A stretch of DNA of 64,000 bases from Cystobasidium ongulense. Its lineage: Eukaryota > Basidiomycota > Cystobasidiomycetes > Cystobasidiales > Cystobasidiaceae. Under the pieces are notes generated by a model. It worked only from the letters and a program-made list of their open reading frames with translations, searched no databases and was not told where the DNA came from. Shown here one piece after another: positions 12,497 to 24,402 of the stretch. Positions within the stretch are counted from its first letter, which is position 1. Each line of letters begins with the position of its first letter. Position numbers and translations under genes: made by a program. The stretch is taken from the NCBI GenBank assembly GCA_022835595.1, contig BQUP01000002.1, positions 806,001 through 870,000 on the forward strand, in the 5' to 3' direction.

Positions 12497-14399
12497 CTAT
12501 ATGAAAGGATCATCCGCTGCGACTCCAAGGGCGCTCCACATAGCTTCCCAATAAGCGTCAACCTGTTCACCACTGTGTGAAGTGATTTCAAGTTCTCCCT
12601 TTTCACCAACAATCTGTTTAACTGAGCTTGTAAGTCCAAGGGAGACTGAAATCATAGGTTTGCCAGGAGTATATTCATCCAAAGGTTCCAATTTCTCCCC
12701 ATTCTCTCTAGCATTTGCGATTTTGACAATGTTATTAGCTGCGATCGTAGCTTGATGCCAAGCTGTATGACCAGCTTTGATTGCTCCAAATCCGTCTACA
12801 CAATCACCGATTGCGAAAATATGTGGTACTCTATGACCAGGTGCTAAGACTTGCATATGCCTATTTACTTTGATATATCCATCCTTGCCAACCGCATTAG
12901 GGAGAACGTTCTTCACTAAAGATGTATTTGGGAGTTGTCCAGTGCAGAATAATTGTAAATCTGATTCAATTTCCTTTCCTTTTTGAGTTTTCAATATCCG
13001 GTGATCTAATTCTTTTCCTTCGAAAACATGTCCTTCAGGTACTATCATTCTATCTCCAAGTACTAGATCAATACCAAGCTCTTTGATCCTTTCTACTGCC
13101 TTGTTGTGTAGTTCTTCTTCGAAATGCGGCAGCAAACGATCTCTCGAGTGGACTAGAGTTATCTTCTTGTCTTTGTACAAGTCTGCAATATCTGTTGCGT
13201 ATTGAATGCCTAGAGCACCTCCGCCGACAATCAGGATCGACTTTGCTCGGCGAATGACATCTTGTTGCCCTTGTAGGAAGCGCATGCCTGCTTCTTTCGA
13301 GCGAGAATTGGAAAAGAGAGGTCGAGGCATGATTGATCCAGTGGCCTGTTATATGCAAAGGAACAGAAAGTGTTGACAATCCAAATTAGCCAGAGAACGT
13401 GACGCGAGACGCAGCAGAGAGGCGAGCGGGTGCACTCACGAAGACGAGGTAGTCATATCTGACTTTTGTGGTATTTCGGTTGCTAATAGGCCCATCATCT
13501 CCATTCAAGCACATGCAATTGAACCCTTCTTCCAATGTGCCATCAGCTTGAGCTTTTTTGAAAGCGCCACATTCGATGGGGTGTTCATGTTCGACCACGC
13601 AGTTTTCTGTTATCCCGTCAACTTCGCATAATGTCCTATCGACTTCGACGTATTTCTTCGTCGCGTTGACTACCTTTGCTTGAATGAAAATTGAACGTGC
13701 GTAGTCGCTAATCTCGTCTGCAGCGCTGCCTTTGGGACAGTGATGTTCGCTGATTGAGGCTTCCGGTTGTGCTCCTCTTGTCAGGACATTGGTGTAAGGA
13801 ATAAAGACCTGGTGAAGAGAGAGGAATGCAAGTATGTAAGCTTCTGTGCGACCGTGAGAGCTGACAGAGGAAGCCGCTTCTCGTCTCAGCGTCTATTCTG
13901 CCTGCGATCTCACCTTTGCTTCGTGACCAGGCAGGACACCGAAGCGGACGAAACGGTAGATGTCTAGATGATAAGTACGATGTGAGCATGAACTAGATGG
14001 AGCGTAATGTGCTGAAAGTGTGCTCACGATTGAAGTGACTGTGGGAAACGACAGAGTAGATCGAGAATCAGCCGACTTGCTGCAAGAGGCAAACGAACGA
14101 GAGAACGCTCTAACCTGTTCTTGTCGATGAGAATGACTCTATGGCTCTTGGGTAGTCCCTTTGCGAGTAATTCTGCGACGTGTGCGCCTGGACGGGCACG
14201 ACGGGGTACCAAAGTCAGTTTTTTTGGCACTCTGGCATCGGGCCTGGACGGCAAGCGCTGCCCGCCCGCGTAAAGGTGCTCGCTCACCTCCGTACGAAGC
14301 CCCGATGACGACGACATTCTTGACTGCTCTTGCTCCACGCTGCATGTTGTCGGATGAGCTGCCCGCAGGCTTCTGCTGGACTTCTGGAGCGGGCGCCAT
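12497..14399 (-). CDS. AIF/FSP1-type FAD-dependent NAD(P)H oxidoreductase
   Basis: FAD- and NAD(P)H-binding oxidoreductase of the apoptosis-inducing-factor / AMID (FSP1) group; animal FSP1 reduces quinones, and fungal relatives are linked to oxidative stress. Six or so minus-strand exons start at 14399. The N-terminal Rossmann motif is VVVIGASYGGAHVAELL, followed by a second-strand acidic end (ILIDKN). The middle part carries VRFGVLPGHEAKVFIPY and VRYDYLVFATGS, where ATGS is the FAD-loop signature. The NAD(P)H-binding motif is ILIVGGGALGIQYATDIADL, and the C-terminal FAD contact is HIFAIGDCVD followed by KAGHTAWHQA. There is no N-terminal targeting peptide or transmembrane helix, so it is probably cytosolic or membrane-associated. 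It shares a 1 kb divergent region with ATG7. Confidence 0.92.
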
Positions 14400-15430
14400 G
14401 TAACTGGATTGTATCCTTCAGTCGAGTTGGAAAGAGAAGGAAAGATCTGCGATGATTGCTGGAGGGAAAGAGATTGACGGCGGGCGGGGTTTGGGCAAAG
14501 AGCCAGGGAGAGGCCAGAGGGAGGGCAGACGAGTATGGAGAGGCAGAGACAGGCAAGTCAGCACGCTGGAAACTGACCTTCCACGCTGGCCACTACCATT
14601 GCTAATCTGATTGATCAGAATGGGCGGGCGAGGCGGGCAGGCAGGCGACAGCGGGACTCACAGGGATGGAGGGGGTGTATGAAGTGTATGCTATGCAAGT
14701 GTCCTAGTTCCTGCGACAAGTGCGAAACCAACCGCAGACTCGCCTCACTTGCCAGATGAAAGCAGGAAAAGTCCGTCCCGTATCAGATTAAGATTGCGGC
14801 GAGGTGCGCCGACTTGGCGCGGATCTTCGGCGGACAAGTTCATCAGTGGCGAGCATGTGCTGCTTGCTGGAAGAGTGGCAGAAGCCTTGAATGATTTGTA
14901 GATAGATTATGCTGGTGAATGTGCGATCTAGCAGTCCAGTCTGACAGGCTGTCCGACTTTCATCAGTCGGGAGGTTGGCGGACATTCTTGCGTTTGACAG
15001 GACTCGTGTGGCGTTTGATGCTGCAGGTCTACATATGGTAGTGTAGATGACTGGATTGCCCATATCGGGCGGTGATGAGATGGTGGACAAGTAGACTATA
15101 CCCACCAAGTACTTCCGACTCTCTCCCAACCTTGCAAGCAACCACACTCATCCTCACTCGCCACACCCAATATCCGCCAAAGCAAGAACAATGCAAAGAG
15201 TGCGACGGTGGGCGAGATAGAGGCGGATGACAGAGGAGCACGTCCAGGAGGTTACACACAGACTGGCAGCCCTGCTCCTCTCCTACTCTTATAAGACACT
15301 GTCCCCCTACGGTACAGCCCAAGCAACGATAAAATCACGTGCAGCACGCTGCAGCTCACGGCTGTGGTCGAGCCGCATCTTGACGGCCACACCTTTTTAT
15401 CCTTCCAACTCGACGAAAACAACGGCAGCC
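14400..15430. other. Divergent promoter region, AIF-like (-) / ATG7 (+)
   Basis: 1031 bp that must carry promoters for both flanking genes. The short ORFs within it are not conserved in look and overlap each other in several frames. Part of it is purine-rich just upstream of the AIF-like start. No repeat or RNA gene was recognised. Confidence 0.5.
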
Positions 15431-18407
15431 ATGACGGTCCTCCAGTTCAGTCCTTTCGTGTCGGCCATACGGCCATCGTTCTGGGACGTCCTGAGCAGGC
15501 TCAAGATTGATGAGCTGAAGCTGTCGGAGGGCCCCATACCTATTTACGGCTCCTACATGGCCGCTCGAAGTGCGACTGACGAGGCCACAGGACAGCGAGT
15601 CTACCCCCAAACTACACCGCTGTACTTCGATGCCTACTCCTTCACGGACGCACATGTACCCACTGCCTCGTACGTCCCCGCTGCTGCTTGCTGCGTTTCG
15701 GCCTTGCTCGACAAGGCAGCCACTAAATTGCAGTGCTGCATTGCTTTGCTGGTAGGCATAGACACAATGCGACTGCTTCGTATGACATACAAGGCTCGCT
15801 CATCATCTACAACACCATTGAAGCGTTCAAGAAAAGCAAGAAGCCCGCACTATTCGACGCTGCCTCGCAAGCTGTACGTCCGTCAGGACTGTGTCGCACG
15901 TCTCACTCTTCGCATGCTGACGACACATAAAAACGTACACCCTCATCACTTTCATAGTTATGGCATACCATTACGCAGTCGGACAATCCAACAGTGTCGC
16001 AGCTCAATACCGTACTCGCTATTGTCTTTGCCGACCTCAAGACATACAGATTCCACTACTGGTTCGCCTACCCTTCTTTTCAGTCAAACCCACCTTGGCA
16101 ACTACAATCACCGTGGACACAAATAAACAAAGTCTTTAGGGATCAAGGGGTACGTTTATATGGTATATCTGGTTTGCAGATGTACACGACAAGCTGTGAC
16201 CAGGAAGCCGTAGCTGAATATTGATTGCTGTAGGCGGAAGCCATCAGAGCAGCATATTGCAAACATGTCGAAGGTACACTTGTAGAAGAATCAGGCGCGT
16301 GTCTACTGCGAATTACCAAGAGTGGGGATTTCCAATATTCTACAGTCTCCCAAGCTTCAGTCTTCTTTGCAGACACGGGGGCAACCGACGTAAGTTCTCT
16401 TTAAACTATTACCGAAACGTGTCCTAGCATCATCATGTCGGCCGGGAGACGCTAAAGAGGGCGGTGCTGCTGTTTACGCCCATTCCCACTTTTTATCTAT
16501 AGCGCATCTTACTATTTACAGATCCAAGCGCAAGTCCAGACAAAGTTGGGTGGCCTTTACGTAATATATTGGCCTATTTGTACGTTCGACATTCGATTCG
16601 AAAACTTCGGGTGATATCCGGGCGTGCATATCCTTCGGAATCTCTGACGAGTATAGTCGCACTCGACTCGGAAACAAGTGCTTATGATTTGGAAAAGCCT
16701 GTCTCAATCGGCTGGGAGAAGAATAAAAAGGGAGTTTTAGGTCCAGGAACCGCTGATCTGGCTGCTCTGATGGCTCCCCGGAGGTACGAGCACGAATTTA
16801 TTCATCCTTGCAACGTAATCGCTAAGGCTGACACAATCTAAATGCATCGCCATGCCACATTATAGCCTCGCTGATCAGGCAGTGGACCTGAATTTGAAGC
16901 TTATGAAGTGGCAAATCTTGCCAGACCTGGATTTGAACGCCATCAAGGATACGAAGTGCCTCTTATTAGGTGCGGGAACGTTGGGATGCTATGTGGCTCG
17001 CTCGCTCATGGTAAGGCAACCGCATTTCGAGTGTGCACTAAAAAGCTAGCTGCCTAACTGAAAGAGCGTTTTATCGCAAAGGCATGGGGAATAAGTACAA
17101 TCACATTCGTCGATTCAGGAACGGTATCATACTCCAATCCAATCCGACAACCATTATTTGAATTTGAAGATTATTCAAAACCGAAAGCAGCTTGTGCAGC
17201 AGAAGCGTTAAGGCGAATTCATCCTAGTATTGTACGTTGAACTTCTTGAGCCCTAAAATTTCGCTATCGATTTCGCTCTGACTCGCCTTTCTTCCGGACC
17301 GCTTAGAAAGCACTGGGAATACGGTTGGCTATTCCAATGCCTGGTCATCCAGTACCTCCAGAGCTCCTAAGTTCAACTGTGCAGGCTGTATCTGAACTGG
17401 AGAGACTATTCGACGAGCATGATGTTATATTCCTTCTTATGGACTCGAGAGAAAGTAGATGGCTGCCAACCTTGTTAGGCGCAGCAAAAGGAAAGGTAGG
17501 CAATCTTCTTCCGAGGCGTCTCGTTGACTCACGGGCTTACTTCCCCCGCGGTGTTTCCTAGCTCGTAATGAATGCTGCATTAGGCTTTGATACCTATGTC
17601 GTCATGAGACATGGCGTCCAAGAACAGCCCATCGAACGTCGTTTGGGTTGCTATTAGTGAGTTAACATCTGTTCGCACCCCCAGACTTCACTTTAAACCC
17701 CTTTGATCTTCTACAGCTGCAATGACATTGTCGCGCCGATGAATGTGAGCCTGATCTACAGCGGAACACTTTCACCGTCCATTTATTTCTGACAATCACA
17801 TCTACAGTCCTTGGCCAATCGGACGCTGGACCAAATGTGTACAGTCACCAGACCTGGTTTGGCAGCTATCGCTAGCGCGAACGTCGTTGAATTGATGACA
17901 TCGGTCTTGCAACATCCTGAAGGGTATGTCGTGTTGTTTAGCCGATGTCATAAGTGCATCAGCCGGTTACTGAGGACCTCCTTGTGGACGATCAGCATGC
18001 ATGCGCCCTCTGAGCTAACGAGGACTCCTGGATCAATCCTAGGCGCTGTTCCACACCAACTGCGAGGCGCACTTGGTGATTTCAGTGTGTTGAAAATCAC
18101 GGGACAAGCGTATAAGAACTGTTCAGCCTGCTCGGACAAGGTGCTTTAAAGACCCTTATAGTAGTACATGATGAATGTTGATTGACAGTACTTTCTGCAG
18201 ATCGTCGACGAATACCGCAAGGAAGGAATAAACATGCTCCTACGGGCATTTGACGATGCGAAGTATCTAGAGGATGTGACAGGATTGGCACAGCTTCAAG
18301 CGGATACGGAGACCATGATGGAGGGCATGGAACTGTTCTCGGATGATGATAGTACGAATGCGTCGTCAGAGGTAGAGGGATCGCTAGCCTCGGACGACGA
18401 CGATTGA
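15431..18407 (+). CDS. ATG7: Autophagy E1-like activating enzyme Atg7
   Basis: E1-like enzyme that activates Atg12 and Atg8 for transfer to Atg10 and Atg3. Thirteen exons (15431-15669, 15762-15873, 15979-16149, 16234-16389, 16503-16783, 16866-17010, 17082-17231, 17307-17495, 17562-17656, 17717-17744, 17808-17923, 17996-18140, 18201-18407) sum to exactly 677 residues. The N-terminal domain opens with MTVLQFSPF and includes [18 protein letters not shown] and [14 protein letters not shown]. The adenylation domain has the ATP-binding [17 protein letters not shown], then [17 protein letters not shown] and [15 protein letters not shown]. The catalytic Cys sits in YCNDIVAP, encoded by the 28-nt tenth exon. 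The C-terminal CSACSD and an acidic tail (SDDDD) close the protein. All family landmarks are present, so it should be functional. Confidence 0.97.
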
Positions 18408-18700
18408 TCATTTTTGGCGTCTCTACACGTATACTAGGATGTCGTGTAGTATGAAGTACCGGGGTCTGTAGGGTGTAAGATGTATGCGGGAGCAGCTCGA
18501 CCGACTGCAACAGCTCAATTGGTATGACTAGACACTTCAGGGACTGCTCGTAGTGCAGAAGACAGAGCCTTTACAAATTTTTGCTCCCTCCAGCAATGAT
18601 TTGCCACATGACTCTACGCGTGCTCTTAACTGGATGGAGCGCCTTGTCTTGCTACTTACTCGCACAGGATCGTGCAGCATTCGATAGATACACGGGGGAA

Positions 18701-20942
18701 ATGTCACGCAGACGTGGTGGACAACAAGGCGCAGGCGAGGTACGCGGGCCTAGCTCTGCTTTAACCTCGTAAGTCGTGGCCATCGACTGGGCCGGAAAGT
18801 GGCATCTGAGAGAAGCGAGAGCAAGAGCTGAACTGGAATTCCCTGCAGATTCCTGCGAGAGCGAGGCATCAGAGCCAACAACGTCAGAAGTGGCTTTTCT
18901 CGACGCATCGATGATGACGAAGGTACTGCTACTCCCGACGCTGGTCCTTCAGGCTCTTCATCTCCCGCCGCCGCTCCTGTCGCTGGACCCAGCAGAAGAG
19001 CAAGAGACCGCTTAGATAGCATAGGCGAGGGAGAGGTCGACGATCTCGGCGCATCCTCATTCACTGGTGATACACCTGATGTATCGCGTGTCGGATCGAC
19101 TGCACCTGGGACGCCGGCTGTCGAAGAAGATGAAGACAGCGTGATGGTGGCGTCTTCCAGCAGATCTGTCACTATTACAGCTTCCGCAAGCACTTCTGTC
19201 TCGGTGAAGAAAGTAGTCAAGAAGAAGAAGAAAAAGGGCGACGATGAAGATGACTATGAAGAGAATAAAGATGATTTTTTTGAAGTGCCGCCAGCTAAGA
19301 AGGCTAGATACGCCGACAGAAAACCAGGCAGCTTTGCCATGTGTGCAGAATGCAATAAAAAGGTTGGAAACACGTATTTAAGTCAGAGACTGGTTTTATG
19401 CTAAGGATTGGAAATGTGTATCCATTGCCACCACAGTTTACGGTCACGCGCTACACAAATCCTCATCCCGACATAGATGGCGGTCTGCTCTGTGGACCAT
19501 GCGACAAGGAAATTGGACCTGCATCCGGACAGATTGTCGGCGGCAAGCCTCAGCTGGGCTTGCCCAAGGCACCCGCAGCCAAGAAGGCTCGAGCAGTCAA
19601 GAACAAGGCTCCTATATCTCACGACAAACCCACCGTCAAAAGCTTAACTAAATGCTGCATTGAACTTCTAGGCAAAGCTATAGAAGCAGTTGAAGACTTG
19701 GGTGACATTGGTTCAGTGAATCAAGATCGCATCTGTCAAATTGTCTGCAAAAATCGCGAACTCACAGCCGAAACAGTAAAGCTCTTCCTCGACATTCGAA
19801 AAGAATCGCTTACGCTGTATGATTGTACTCGACTGGAACCCGAAGGACTCAAAATGATCGCAAATTATTGCCCAGATATTGAGACACTCAGATTATTCAT
19901 GTGCGGTTTCATGGACAATGAGACTATCATACATTACGCGCATCGAATGAAGAACCTCAAGCATCTTCAGCTCTTCGCTGCTTTCCTTGTCAGAAAAGAA
20001 GCATGGAACGACTACTTCAGGATTTTGCGAGAGGACGGCAGAAGCCTGAAAGGCTTTATGATCAGACAAACTCCTCGTAAGGTCATTCTTTCTCCGGTAT
20101 ATAACTGGTCTGACTTCTATATGTGCAGGTCTCGATAATTCTGTCATCACCTCACTTGTTGAGACGTGTCCGGATCTTACGCATCTACAGCTAGCAGAGT
20201 GCGGGTCTCTAGACGATACTTCATTAGATCTCCTTCATCCTTTGAAGAAACTCCGTCATCTCGATCTTTCACATGGTGGCTTGAAAGGAGAGAATTTCAC
20301 CGATGATGGTGTCATTCGCCTTCTCGAAGCAGTTGGCGGAACCCTCACAACTCTCATCTTGGATGACAATACGATTCTAACCGACCGGACTCTCATCGAA
20401 GGTATCAAAGTCAACTGCCCCAATTTAATAGAACTCTCCCTTAAGAACCTTACCGAGTTATTGCCTACGGGGGTCGCAGAATTATTCGGTGAAGATTGGA
20501 TCAATAGAAAAGGAATGGTCAGGATAAGCCTACATCGCTGCATACAGCTCGACGATCAGGCTTTAGAGTCTGTAGTAAAACACTCCGGACATTCTCTTGT
20601 CAGACTGGATCTTAACAGCGTAGATGGTGTCCGTGAGAAAGGCTTAAAATATCTCGCTGAAAACGCGCCGGAATTGACGGAGTTAGATGTTTCTTTCGTC
20701 AGAGAGGTATGTCTGGCATTCTTGCGCGGTATTTTTCTTCTCAATTCTGACACCTAAGCTGATCCATGATGAATATACATGGCCTGCAGATTGATGATTT
20801 CCTATTGAAACATTGCTTGGACAAGCTACCCTCGCTCAAAAAGATCTCCATATATGGCAACAATCGTATTTCAGATCTTCTACCACAAAAGGCTGGTGTA
20901 AGGATACATGGTCATGAGCAGGGTGTCGTGTCGTTCGATTAG
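18701..20942 (+). CDS. RAD7: Nucleotide excision repair protein Rad7
   Basis: LRR protein that, in yeast, forms the NEF4 complex with Rad16 and Elc1/Cul3 for global-genome nucleotide excision repair. Exons 18701-18768, 18849-19362, 19437-20076, 20129-20706 and 20790-20942 give 650 residues. The N terminus has the conserved VRGPSSALTSFLRERGI, split by the first intron. A basic lysine run (KKVVKKKKKKG) inside an acidic disordered region could be a nuclear localisation signal. The zinc-binding CAECNKK|FTVTRYT ... LLCGPCDKEIG pair follows, with an intron between the halves. The rest is an array of leucine-rich repeats (GDIGSVNQDRICQIVCKNR, LTLYDCTRLEPEGLKMI, NLIELSLKNLTEL, LVRLDLNSVDGVREKGLKYL). 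The domain order matches the family. Confidence 0.95.
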
Positions 20943-21128
20943 AGTGCTTGTTAAGCGAGGCCATATGTAGCTATGTTTCATATACAAGCTGCATTTCCCT
21001 TTCGAGTGCGGCTTTGGCGGATGTGCTAGTGCACTGCAGTGTAGCTGAGGTGTTTAGATGTCCATTGGATCTGGCTGTTGTGTCTTGATAGCTGGTATAA
21101 TCGACTTGTTATGTTGCTGTCGGGGCAA

Positions 21129-21793
21129 TTACGCCGGGTTTGCTAGAGGTATTGTAGCGACAATTTCCCATTCGTCTGATCTACCGACTGTCCGTACTAT
21201 CTGGATCTCCGTTGTTTCGAATTGTGTCAAGCCAAGTACTTCATCATGTCCATTCTCGAGCTTGACAGCTCGTCTAGAAGTAAGTAGATCATCGATAAGA
21301 TCTTTCCTTTCCTTCATGGGGATATCTCCATATACCAGACTCATATGCGGAAAGTATGACTTTCCTTCTGTATCTTCCGAGTCTCCAAATTCCTTTCGCA
21401 AAGAAGTGTGTAATTCAAGCAATCCTTCAGATTCCTTTTTTTGAAGCGTTACATAAATACATTGAAAGAATACTCGTCCCGCTTCGAGTTTATCGAATTT
21501 GCATACCACGTGTTGAAGAGACAGAGATCGCACTGTACGTATAACTTTGGCTTTGATATCGTCTAATGTTGCAGTTGGACCTATGATGCTACTTGAGAGC
21601 AAAGTCGCGTGTGGGGCGAAAGGTATGGTAGGTGGAGATGATCGTTTGGATAGATCATGGATGAGGTCGCTAAGAGCAGGTTCGGCACTGCCGGTGCCTA
21701 GCCAAAGATTGTATTTTGATCCTGCATTCCCAAGTTAGTGTTTGAAGAATCCCAAACCTCCCAAACGAATTGCTCACCTGGAGTGGCACTCAT
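21129..21793 (-). CDS. CPD1: 2',3'-cyclic nucleotide phosphodiesterase, 2H family (Cpd1 type)
   Basis: Small 2H phosphoesterase; yeast Cpd1 opens ADP-ribose 1'',2''-cyclic phosphate produced by tRNA splicing, so this is the likely role. Two minus-strand exons: a short first exon (MSATP) from 21793 and a second from about 21749 to 21129. The fold opens with YNLWLGTGS. Both catalytic H-x-T/S motifs are visible: HATLLSS near residue 43 and FPHMSLVYGD in the second half. The protein is about 205 residues, close to fungal Cpd1. The gene converges on RAD7 with under 200 bp between stops. Confidence 0.88.
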
Positions 21794-21842
21794 AGGGTCG
21801 CTTTCCAGCTTCAGGCGAGGTTACAAGCTTGTGGCTGCCTTG

Positions 21843-22306
21843 TCACTGTACAGGATCTCGTGAGGGGGTGATTGTAGGCTCTCCTTGTACGCGTCGACGT
21901 TTGGCAACCTCCTCCTCGAGTATGGCAATGAGCTCTTCCTGGTCCTGGATGCTCAGGTCTCCGCCAGGGATGTTCTCTGCCTGCTTTCTAGCTTCTTCAA
22001 GGGACTGACGGATTGTGCCGGCCTTTGAGGATTATATGTAGCAACATTGTCAGTTATTTCACTTGCCGGGTCATGCATGTCTGTCTGCGCTGCGCACCAA
22101 GCGGGCAATCTCCACCTGCCGAGAAGCGTCGAGTCCGAATGCGGTGAGCTGGTACAGTTGTGCGAGGTCAGGACTGGCAATTGTGGTATTGCACGTCTGC
22201 CATCAGCCCTTGTAGACTAAACCAATGAAAGCTAGCTTCCTACGCACAGCAGTGAAGCAAAGAGCTGGGAGTCCAGCTGGGCGTGCTGAGCGGGGGACTG
22301 CGCCAT
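21843..22306 (-). CDS. Probable Mediator subunit 9-like (Med9/Cse2) protein
   Basis: Short coiled-coil protein of three exons on the minus strand, beginning MAQSPAQHAQLDSQLF. The second exon contains SPDLAQLYQLTAFGLDASRQ and the third IRQSLEEARKQAENIPGGD followed by SIQDQEELIAILEEEVAKRR. The pattern of a helix, an LPG-like turn and a QEE(L/I)I.LEEE helix resembles the C-terminal half of Mediator middle-module subunit Med9, and the length fits. This is pattern recognition from a few conserved positions, so another small helical hairpin protein remains possible. The first donor (GTAGGA after CTGCTGTGC) was chosen because it keeps the frame. It is divergently placed 263 bp from the MDR gene. Confidence 0.55.
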
Positions 22307-22569
22307 GGACCTGGTCAGCAGCGATAGCTACTGTTGGTGATGTCCACTTGCTTCCACTTTGTACAACAGTGGTAATGCTGCTGGAAGGTGTGTAACAAGC
22401 TTCGAGCGTCTTCCGAGGCGCGCCATTGCTGCTGAGTGAGGGCGGCGTGATCGACCGCCACTTTCGCTACAACGAAGACATTATCATTATTTCCAGCAGA
22501 ATCCACAGCTTTCTTCTTTCCTTCATCAACATAGAATTCCACATTACATCCACTCCAACACCACCCACC

Positions 22570-24091
22570 ATGTCCCAAACTATGAAAGCACTCGTCGTCC
22601 AGCCTGACTACTCTGTCAAGCTCCAGGACAAACCTAAGCCATCAGCCTCAGACCTCGGTCCAAAGGAAGTCATCTTCAAGATCCTTGCAGTCGGCCAGAG
22701 TGAGTTGCTTGCATGCGCGCATTGTTCTTGCCTCCATATGATCCGGCTCTGACCCTGTTTCCACCTTTTCGCCTTCCCCACTTTGGCCATTTAACCTTTC
22801 GTCATATCTTCAGACCCAACGTAAGCAGTACTTTCTTCATATTCTAGCACATTCTGGAATACCAACTGACAATTGGTATCAATCAGCGACTGGAAGCACG
22901 TCGCATTCAAGCTCGCCGACCCAGACTGCATCTCCGGCTGCGACTATGTCGGTCAAGCTATCGAAATAGGAAGCGAGGTCCCGAAGGAAGTAAAAGGCTC
23001 CGTCCGACTTGGATTCGTCAGAGGAGGCAAGAGCAAGACTATCGGCGCTTTCTCCGAGTACATCAAGCAGGAATACGACCTGACTGCTGAAGTACCAAAG
23101 AACATCTCACCTGCTCAGGCGGCTTCTGCTCCTATTCCATGTATGTGGCAATGCATGCGTTCTCTATATATGCATCTTCTAACATCCCATGCCATCCAGT
23201 GTTCACCGCTTGCCAGGCTTTGTATCTCAGACTCGGTCTTCCCAAGCCCGGTCAGGACAACAGCAGCGTCGCTGGCAAGTGGATTCTAGTCTGGTCCGGC
23301 TCTACCGCCGTTGGACAGTGAGTCTTGCGAAACCCGAGTATGGGGAGTTTGGTCAATACTGACCGATTTTACTACAACTCTACAGGTATGCTATCCAGCT
23401 CGCCAAGCTCGCTGGCCTCAGAGTCGCCACAACTGCTTCACCAAAGAAGCACGACCTTGTCAAGTCGCTCGGCGCTGAAGTCGTAGTTGACTACAAGGTA
23501 AGCTATACTACATCCTAGTCCCGTGCTTCTTTCTTTCACCTGCTGAGATGAAAACGCTCCTGCATTGCGCTTACCTTGTACACAGGACCCTGAAGTCTCC
23601 GAGAAGCTCAAGAAAGCTACCAACGACTCCATCGTCTACGGACTCGACACAATTGCCGAGAACGGTAGTGTTCAATTAGCCCAAAAAGCTTTCGGTAGCA
23701 AGGGTGGTCATCTAGTTTGCACTTTGTTCAGCTTAGGCGAATCAGCTCGTTCAGACGTCAAGACTGAATCGACACTAGTCTATACCGCTCTAGGCTCAGA
23801 TCAATCTTTCGGTCCTGCTGCTTTCAAAACTTCTGCTGAAGATAGAGCAAATCAAGTCGAATGCGCTAAGATTGTTACAAAGCTATTCGCTGAAGGTAAA
23901 TTGAAGCCTTTGGAGATTACAGATGTTGGTGGACTCGACACCGTCGAAAAGGGCATGAAGATGCTCCAAAGTGAGTTCCTCTCTTTACGAAGAATTTACT
24001 TTGGGTAACACCTAACTGATCTATCGTGACATTAATTCTAGATGCCGAAAACAAAACGAAGCTTGTTCACACTATCGCTCAAGCCGCTTAA
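22570..24091 (+). CDS. Zinc-independent MDR oxidoreductase (ToxD/enoyl-reductase-like)
   Basis: Medium-chain dehydrogenase/reductase of the NADPH-dependent trans-enoyl-reductase type. Exons are 22570-22699, a 7-nt exon 22814-22820, 22887-23140, then four further exons ending at 24091. The GroES-like half carries MKALVVQPDYSVKL, QNPTDWKHVAFK and CDYVGQAIEIGSEV; the NPTDWKH site replaces the Cys/His zinc ligands of true alcohol dehydrogenases, so no catalytic zinc is expected. The Rossmann half has QYAIQLAKLAGLRVATTAS and LGAEVVVDYKDPEV. It ends LVHTIAQAA. Fungal relatives are sometimes in secondary-metabolite clusters, but the neighbours here (Mediator-like, RFC2) do not support such a cluster. 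The substrate is unknown. Confidence 0.9.
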
Positions 24092-24402
24092 AAATTCAGG
24101 ATACGATTCGGAAAAAAGAACGAGAAATGTAACTTAAAAAGCAAAATCAACTTATAGGGACATGTCCAAAGCATGCATTGATATTAAAACGTAGCAATGA
24201 TCATTCCATTTAGACTAGGACATATCAGCTCTGAGCTGTCTTTCAAGAGACCTCTGGTGCTCGAAGCTTTGCCTCCCTTACTGATGGGCATGCAGACCAA
24301 ACTCGGCGCAATTGATTGTTACAACACTCTCCAAGTGATTGGAGCTAGTACTACTACTGTACTACTGCTTGAACTCGACCGGCATCTATCCCTTGCGCTG
24401 TT
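24092..24402. other. Convergent 3' gap, MDR / RFC2
   Basis: 311 bp between two stops facing each other. The left part is A-rich as expected for a 3' end. No gene or repeat seen. Confidence 0.5.

Noticed and set aside
15227-16126. 299-codon plus-strand ORF at the start of ATG7
   Set aside because: It shares the true first exon but begins too early and runs through two introns; the spliced ATG7 model explains the region fully.
18750-19220. 156-codon minus-strand ORF inside RAD7
   Set aside because: Shadow of the Ser/acidic low-complexity part of RAD7; no domain.
22570-24091. Secondary-metabolite cluster around the enoyl-reductase-like gene
   Set aside because: Neighbours are a Mediator-like subunit, RFC2 and a tRNA-splicing phosphoesterase; no synthase, P450 or transporter is nearby.
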